Of a stretch of 18,421 bases of DNA, positions 15,030 through 18,421 are shown piece by piece; position 1 is the first letter of the stretch, and every line of letters starts with the position of its first letter. The stretch lies in contig DASVDK010000364.1 of assembly GCA_036381125.1 (NCBI GenBank), positions 1 through 18,421 on the forward strand, read 5' to 3'. The position numbers and the translations under genes are program-made. The stretch comes from DASVDK01 sp036381125 [NCBI: Thermodesulfobacteriota bacterium]. GTDB taxonomy: Bacteria; DASVDK01. Under the pieces are notes generated by a model. The model searched no databases. It saw only the letters and a list, made by a program, of their open reading frames with translations, and had not been told where the DNA came from.

Positions 15030-16295
15030 TCAGATCACTCCGGCGGAGACGAGCTTGGCCAACTCCTCCGCCGAGAGGCCGAGCTCGTCCTGATAGACGG
15101 CGCGGTTGTGCTCGCCGAGGCGGGGCGCCCCCTTGCGGAGCATGGCCGGCGTCGCCGAGAACCGGAACGGAAAGGTGGGGGTCCGGATGAACCCCAGCTC
15201 GTGGTGCGGAACCTCCTGGAAGAACCCCCGCTCCCGCTCGTGCCGGGACTCGCAGACGTCCGCCGGGGAGTGGAACTGGCCCACCGGGACCCCGTGCCGC
15301 CGCGCGCGCGCCAGGACCTCGGCGACCGTGTGCGTGCGGCTCCACGCCCTGAGCTTCCGGTTGATCTCGGCGCCGTGCTCGGCTCGCCGGATGGGATCGC
15401 GGAAGCGCTCGTCGCGGGTCCATTCCGGGTTGTCCATCATCGCGACGAGCCCCTCCCACTGCCGCTGCTCCAGCGTGAGGAGCGCGACGTACCCGTCCGC
15501 GCAGGGGAGAACGCCGCCGTAACGGAACGACCTGGTCGTCCGGTGCTCGAGCACGCCGTCGGTGTACCGCTGCAGCGCCATGCAGCTCAGGACGAGCTGA
15601 ACGTCCCGCTGCGCCAGGTCGATGCTCTGCCCGAGGCCGTCGCCCGCGCGGGCGATCAGCGCCGCCGCGACCGCCGCGGCCGCGGAGAGCCCGGCCTGGT
15701 ACTGGGCGGGCAGGCCGCCGATCTTGAGCGGGGGGCGCTCGGGGAACAGCTCGAGCGCGAGCCCGTTGGGAAGCAGGTACCCCTCTCCCCCCGCGTGGAA
15801 GACCTGCAGTTCGTAGGCCCGGTAGTTCCGCCAGGGCCCGGTCACGCCGAAGGGCGTGATCGACACCGCGACGAGCGCCCGGTTGAGCCGGCCGAGGCTC
15901 GCCGCGTCGATCCCGACCTCCGCCTTCCGGTCGGGCGCGAGGTCCTCGATCAGCACGTCGGCGCGCTCGAGGAGGCGGCCGAGCAGCGCCCGCCCGGCCG
16001 GTTGCCCCACGTCGAGCGTGACCCCGCGCTTGTTGCAGTTGAGCGAGAAGAAGAGGGCGCTGTCCTCCGGCCCCGTTCGGCCGCCGAGGAACGGCTCCCG
16101 CCGCCTGGCCGGGTCGCCCAGGCCCGGCGGCTCGACCTTGACCACGTCGGCCCCGAGCGCGGCGAGGATCCTCCCGCAGTACGGCCCGGCGACCAGTCCC
16201 GCGACCTCGACGACCCGCAAGCCGGCGAGCATGGCCCGCGGCGCGTCGTCCCGGGCGGCGGGGGCCGGCCGCGTCGCGTCAGCGACCGGGGACAT
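15030..16295 (-). CDS. Family III (CaiB/BaiF) CoA-transferase-like subunit lacking the catalytic Asp, copy 1, 421 aa
   Basis: CaiB/BaiF fold: LAGLRVVEVAGLVAGPYCGR (23-42), LAALGADVVKVEPPG (44-58), SLNCNKRGVTLDVG (84-97), VSITPFGVTGPW (144-155), VLPCADGYVALLT and EWTRDERFRD. At the catalytic position the sequence reads PAQYQAGLSAAAA, with Q198 where family III has Asp; spacing from here to the Gly-rich GDGLGQ segment matches formyl-CoA transferase without gaps. This argues for a non-catalytic or differently acting subunit. The ATG at 16295 is chosen because AAGG lies about 10 nt upstream; it overlaps the regulator's 3' end by 17 bp and adds a 21-residue Ala/Asp-rich leader. The ATG at 16232, without a ribosome site, would give the usual family N-terminus and remains possible. 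The closest relative in the window is the 12606-13823 product. Confidence 0.9.
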   Translation of the reverse strand: MSPVADATRPAPAARDDAPRAMLAGLRVVEVAGLVAGPYCGRILAALGADVVKVEPPGLGDPARRREPFLGGRTGPEDSALFFSLNCNKRGVTLDVGQPAGRALLGRLLERADVLIEDLAPDRKAEVGIDAASLGRLNRALVAVSITPFGVTGPWRNYRAYELQVFHAGGEGYLLPNGLALELFPERPPLKIGGLPAQYQAGLSAAAAVAAALIARAGDGLGQSIDLAQRDVQLVLSCMALQRYTDGVLEHRTTRSFRYGGVLPCADGYVALLTLEQRQWEGLVAMMDNPEWTRDERFRDPIRRAEHGAEINRKLRAWSRTHTVAEVLARARRHGVPVGQFHSPADVCESRHERERGFFQEVPHHELGFIRTPTFPFRFSATPAMLRKGAPRLGEHNRAVYQDELGLSAEELAKLVSAGVI

Positions 16296-17118
16296 ATCCG
16301 AGCGCCTTCGAGAACTCGCCCGCGACCTCGGCCACGGCCCGCTTGAGCCGCGCCTCGTCGCCGGGCCCGATGTACGGCAGCGGCACGGCGATCGCGAGCG
16401 CCGCTTCCGCGAAGCCGGAGCGTCCGATGACCGGCGCGCCGACGCCGAACACCTCGCGAAGCCGCCCGCCGTAGTTGCTCGAGACGCCGGCGCGGCGGAC
16501 CTCGCCGAGCACGCCTCGAAGCGCCGCCGGGGAGGTGATGGTCCTCTCGGTGACGGGTGCCAGGCCGCGCCCGATGACCCCGTCGACCACCTCGGGACTG
16601 GAGAAGGCGAGCAGCGCCAGGCCGGATGCGGTCGCATGCGCCGGCAGCCTGGCGCCGACGTGCGACGTGGCGCTGAGCCGCTTGCGCCCCGGGAGCACGT
16701 CGATGTGGACCACGTCTCCCTTGTCGAGGACCGAGAGGATCACCGTCTCCTCGGTACGCTCGTTGAGCTGCTGCAGGTACCGCCGGCCGAGGTCGCGCAG
16801 GTTGAAGTTGACGAGCGAGCGGCTTCCGATCTCGTAGAGCCGCAACGAGAGGTGGTAGTACCCCGATGCCCTGTCCTTCTCCAGATAGCCGAGCGACTCG
16901 AGCGTCGAGAGGAGGCGGTAGACGTTCGTCTTGGGCAGGCCCATCAGCTTCTGGAGCGCCGGGATGTTGAGCCTGGGGCGCTCCACGGTGAACTGCTCGA
17001 GCAGGGTCATCGCCTCCCCGACCGTCTTGAGCGACTTCGGTCCGGTCGACCGTGCGGTGTCGTGACGCCGACGGCTCGGGGCCGCCGGCGCGCGCATGCG
17101 CGAGGTGAGGGGCGCCAT
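16279..17118 (-). CDS. IclR-family transcriptional regulator, 279 aa
   Basis: Cytosolic DNA-binding repressor or activator heading the operon. After a basic, Pro/Ala-rich leader (1-28), the winged helix-turn-helix spans about 29-90: SLKTVGEAMTLLEQF, LNIPALQKLMGLPKTNVYRLLSTLESLGYLEKD, then YHLSLRLYEIGS. The IclR effector-binding domain follows (about 100-275), with SVLDKGDVVHIDVLPG, LPAHATASGLALLAF, the GVSSNYGG segment and AIAVPLPY. Regulators of this class usually sense small organic acids or aromatic compounds. The ATG at 17118 is taken as the start; the adjacent GTG at 17121 is equally spaced from an AAAGG site. Its 3' end overlaps the first CoA-transferase by 17 bp. Palindromic GTTCC/GGAAC sites just upstream suggest autoregulation and control of the divergent gene. 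Confidence 0.93.
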   Translation of the reverse strand: MAPLTSRMRAPAAPSRRRHDTARSTGPKSLKTVGEAMTLLEQFTVERPRLNIPALQKLMGLPKTNVYRLLSTLESLGYLEKDRASGYYHLSLRLYEIGSRSLVNFNLRDLGRRYLQQLNERTEETVILSVLDKGDVVHIDVLPGRKRLSATSHVGARLPAHATASGLALLAFSSPEVVDGVIGRGLAPVTERTITSPAALRGVLGEVRRAGVSSNYGGRLREVFGVGAPVIGRSGFAEAALAIAVPLPYIGPGDEARLKRAVAEVAGEFSKALGYVPGR

Positions 17119-17169
17119 CACGGATCGCCTTTCGGAACGTCGCCTGCGCGACGCGGTGAACTCCGTTTC

Positions 17170-17194
17170 GTTCCACTATTAGGAACGTCGTTCC
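17170..17194. promoter_or_regulatory. Putative IclR operator: overlapping GTTCC/GGAAC palindromes
   Basis: GTTCC (17170-17174), a 7-bp spacer and GGAAC (17182-17186) form a perfect 17-bp dyad. The same GGAAC with GTTCC at 17190-17194 forms a second perfect 13-bp dyad with a 3-bp centre, giving three alternating half-sites. Short palindromes of the TTCC/GGAA kind are common for IclR-family regulators, and this one lies 52 bp upstream of the regulator's start. Assignment to this IclR protein is inferred from position. Confidence 0.65.
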
Positions 17195-17205
17195 TCTCGT
17201 GTCGA
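17176..17205 (-). promoter_or_regulatory. Putative sigma70-type promoter of the IclR/catabolic operon
   Basis: On the minus strand TCGACA (17205-17200, five of six to TTGACA) is followed after 18 bp by TAATAG (17181-17176, a weak -10). The spacer contains the GGAAC-N3-GTTCC dyad and the -10 overlaps the GTTCC-N7-GGAAC dyad, so a bound regulator would block RNA polymerase. The leader would be about 50 nt. This is a by-eye assignment with a poor -10 match. Confidence 0.4.
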
Positions 17206-17368
17206 CCTGACTCTATTCGACTTGCGGTGAGCCTGTCAATAGCAATAGAAATGTGTTCGACACGCCCCGTGCGCCGGAGCGTGCGGCCACGGGCGAAACG
17301 CGGATGCGTGCGGGCGCGGAGACGGAGCGGCGCGTGAGTTCCACGAACCGGCGGGAGCGTCGAGGGCG

Positions 17369-18421
17369 ATGAGGACCCGCCTCCTCGAGGGCGTTCGGGT
17401 TCTCGACCTCTCGCAGGGCGCGGCGGGCGCCTTCGCCGGTCGATTCCTCGCGCTGCTCGGTGCCCGCGTGACGGCCGTGACCCTCCCCGGGTCCCCGCCC
17501 GCTCCGCCGACCCTGCGCGCCTTCCTCGGCCTCCACAAGTCGCGGCGCCGCCTCGACCCCGAACGCCGGCCGGACCGCGCGGCCCTCGACGCGCTCGTGC
17601 ACCGGTCCGACGCGATCGTCCTCGACCTGCCGCGCGAGCGGAGTCGGCGATGGGGTCTCGCGCCCGCGCAGCTCTCGCGCGCGCCCCTCCACCCTGTCGT
17701 CGTGGAGGTGACGGGCCTGTACGGCGCGCTGCCGTGGGCCGATCAGCCTCTGGCCGAGGTCGTCTGGCAGGCCGCCGGCGGGTGGGCCGCGCCGAACGGG
17801 GTGGAGGGCGCGCCGGCGCGCATCCGGGGTTACCCCGCCTCGTGCCTCGCGGGGGCCCACGTCGCGCTGGTCGTGGCCGCGCTCGCCTTCCGTCGTCTCG
17901 TCACCGGCCGCGGAGGGCAGGCCTCGGTCTCGACCGTCGAGAGCGTCGCCGCCGCGCTCGAAGGGTCGCTGAGCGAGCATTTCGCCTCGCGAGGCGAACG
18001 CGCGAGCGGCGCGGCCGAGTTTTCGGGGCGGAACGCGGCCGGCCCCGTGCGCGGCCGCGACGGCACGCTCCTCCTCTGCGCCCCGACCGACGAGCAGCGG
18101 CAAGACCTCCTCCATCTCCTCGGCGCCGCGGAGACGGCAACGCCGGCCGACCTTCCGGGCGGCCGCGTCGATCGGGCGGACATTTCCCCGCCGCTGCGCC
18201 GCCTCCTCCGGGACTGGACGCGCGACGCCTGGTTCCACACGACCCAGGCGTGGCGCCTGCCCTGCAGCGTCTTCCTCGAGACGGCCGAGCTGCTCCGGGA
18301 TCCGCACCTCGCCGCGCGCGGCTTCTTCCGCACCCGCGGCGGCCGTTCCGGCCCGGGCTCGCCCTGGCGGGCCACGAGTCGAGGCGGCCGCCCTTCCGAC
18401 GGCGCGGCCGGCCGGGCCGGC
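17369..18421 (+). CDS. Divergent family III (CaiB/BaiF) CoA-transferase-like protein, 3' end outside the window
   Basis: Open frame from the ATG at 17369 to the last base (351 codons, no stop), so the gene is incomplete. It resembles CaiB/BaiF proteins: LLEGVRVLDLSQGAAGAFAG (5-24), LALLGARV (27-34), HKSRRRLDPERR (56-67, equivalent to the NRGKRSVxLDL block), VVEVTGLYGA (111-120), LVTGRGGQASVSTVES (177-192) and LLRDPHLAARGFF near the C-terminal end. Key features are degraded: the IKVE signature reads TAVT, and the catalytic Asp position, 21 residues before the TGRG Thr, is S158 in PASCLAGAH. A GAGG lies just upstream of the ATG. It is read divergently from the IclR gene through a shared control region. 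It could be a non-catalytic subunit, or the inactive first half of a fused double CaiB protein continuing beyond the window. Confidence 0.8.
   Translation, partial: MRTRLLEGVRVLDLSQGAAGAFAGRFLALLGARVTAVTLPGSPPAPPTLRAFLGLHKSRRRLDPERRPDRAALDALVHRSDAIVLDLPRERSRRWGLAPAQLSRAPLHPVVVEVTGLYGALPWADQPLAEVVWQAAGGWAAPNGVEGAPARIRGYPASCLAGAHVALVVAALAFRRLVTGRGGQASVSTVESVAAALEGSLSEHFASRGERASGAAEFSGRNAAGPVRGRDGTLLLCAPTDEQRQDLLHLLGAAETATPADLPGGRVDRADISPPLRRLLRDWTRDAWFHTTQAWRLPCSVFLETAELLRDPHLAARGFFRTRGGRSGPGSPWRATSRGGRPSDGAAGRAG

Larger units (their letters stand above)
17119..17368. promoter_or_regulatory. Divergent intergenic control region (250 bp)
   Basis: Non-coding gap between the IclR gene (-) and the CoA-transferase-like gene (+). 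The segment at about 17165-17255 is visibly less GC-rich than the rest of the window and contains all the palindromes and promoter-like elements noted here. The 9-bp GGAACGTCG occurs twice as a direct repeat, at 17134-17142 and 17182-17190. The remainder, 17265-17368, is GC-rich leader of the plus-strand gene in which I see no gene or clear structure. Confidence 0.75.

Noticed and set aside
17222-17250. Possible plus-strand promoter (TTGCGG ... ATAGAA) for the CoA-transferase-like gene
   Set aside because: Both hexamers match the consensus poorly; the lower GC content alone is not sufficient evidence.
14889-17337. Overlapping plus-strand open frames opposite the CoA-transferase and IclR genes
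   Set aside because: Low-complexity charged translations with no family motifs, fully opposite well-supported genes.
17213-18307. Minus-strand open frame of 364 codons at the right end
   Set aside because: The translation is Arg/Gly/Glu-rich with no motif, whereas the plus strand of the same DNA encodes a recognisable CaiB-like protein from 17369.
1-18421. Search for CRISPR arrays, tRNA or rRNA genes, insertion sequences and prophage genes
   Set aside because: I see no regularly spaced repeats, cloverleaf sequence, transposase motif or phage gene anywhere in the window.

Overview
The window is uniformly GC-rich (about 70 percent by eye), densely coded, and carries strong Shine-Dalgarno sites, many GTG starts and overlapping stop/start codons. 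It holds no RNA gene, insertion sequence or phage gene. Many CaiB/BaiF (family III) CoA-transferases, a TRAP-TAXI importer and double-hotdog hydratases together suggest a free-living soil or sediment heterotroph of a high-GC lineage. Candidatus Rokubacteria/Methylomirabilota would fit, but the sequence shown does not fix the taxonomy.

Layout. Positions 1-1014 (+) hold the 3' part of a zinc-dependent MDR alcohol dehydrogenase or acryloyl-CoA reductase-like enzyme. From 17118 down to 1048 (-) runs what looks like one operon of about 16 kb. In transcription order it encodes: an IclR regulator; four family III CoA-transferases; an acyl-CoA ligase; two tiny tandem desulforedoxin-like CxxC...CC proteins; a fused TRAP (DctQM) permease; its TAXI solute-binding protein; a 397-aa double-hotdog (MaoC/FAS1-like) dehydratase; an amidohydrolase of the YtcJ type; a truncated short-chain dehydrogenase; a crotonase; a Cys-less isochorismatase-like hydrolase; and a 281-aa mesaconyl-CoA hydratase-like protein. 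No gap between these genes exceeds about 80 bp and several genes overlap. Positions 17119-17368 are a divergent control region with GTTCC/GGAAC palindromes. From 17369 to the window end (+) an incomplete fifth family III CoA-transferase-like gene reads away from the regulator.

How it may work (inference). TRAP-TAXI imports an organic acid, probably a carboxylate. The CoA-transferases and/or the AMP-forming ligase convert it to a CoA thioester. The hotdog hydratases and crotonase hydrate or dehydrate it. The amidohydrolase and isochorismatase-like protein may open or trim an amide, imide or ester substrate. IclR would sense the substrate or an intermediate.

Most notable observation. The four operonic CoA-transferases alternate between two subfamilies. 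Members at 11398-12609 and 13823-15019 keep the catalytic Asp of family III. Members at 12606-13823 and 15030-16295 have Gly and Gln there. This looks like two tandem pairs of one catalytic and one non-catalytic subunit, reminiscent of heteromeric enzymes such as BbsEF and SmtAB. The tandem desulforedoxin-like miniproteins and active-site substitutions in the crotonase and the isochorismatase-like protein are further unusual points.
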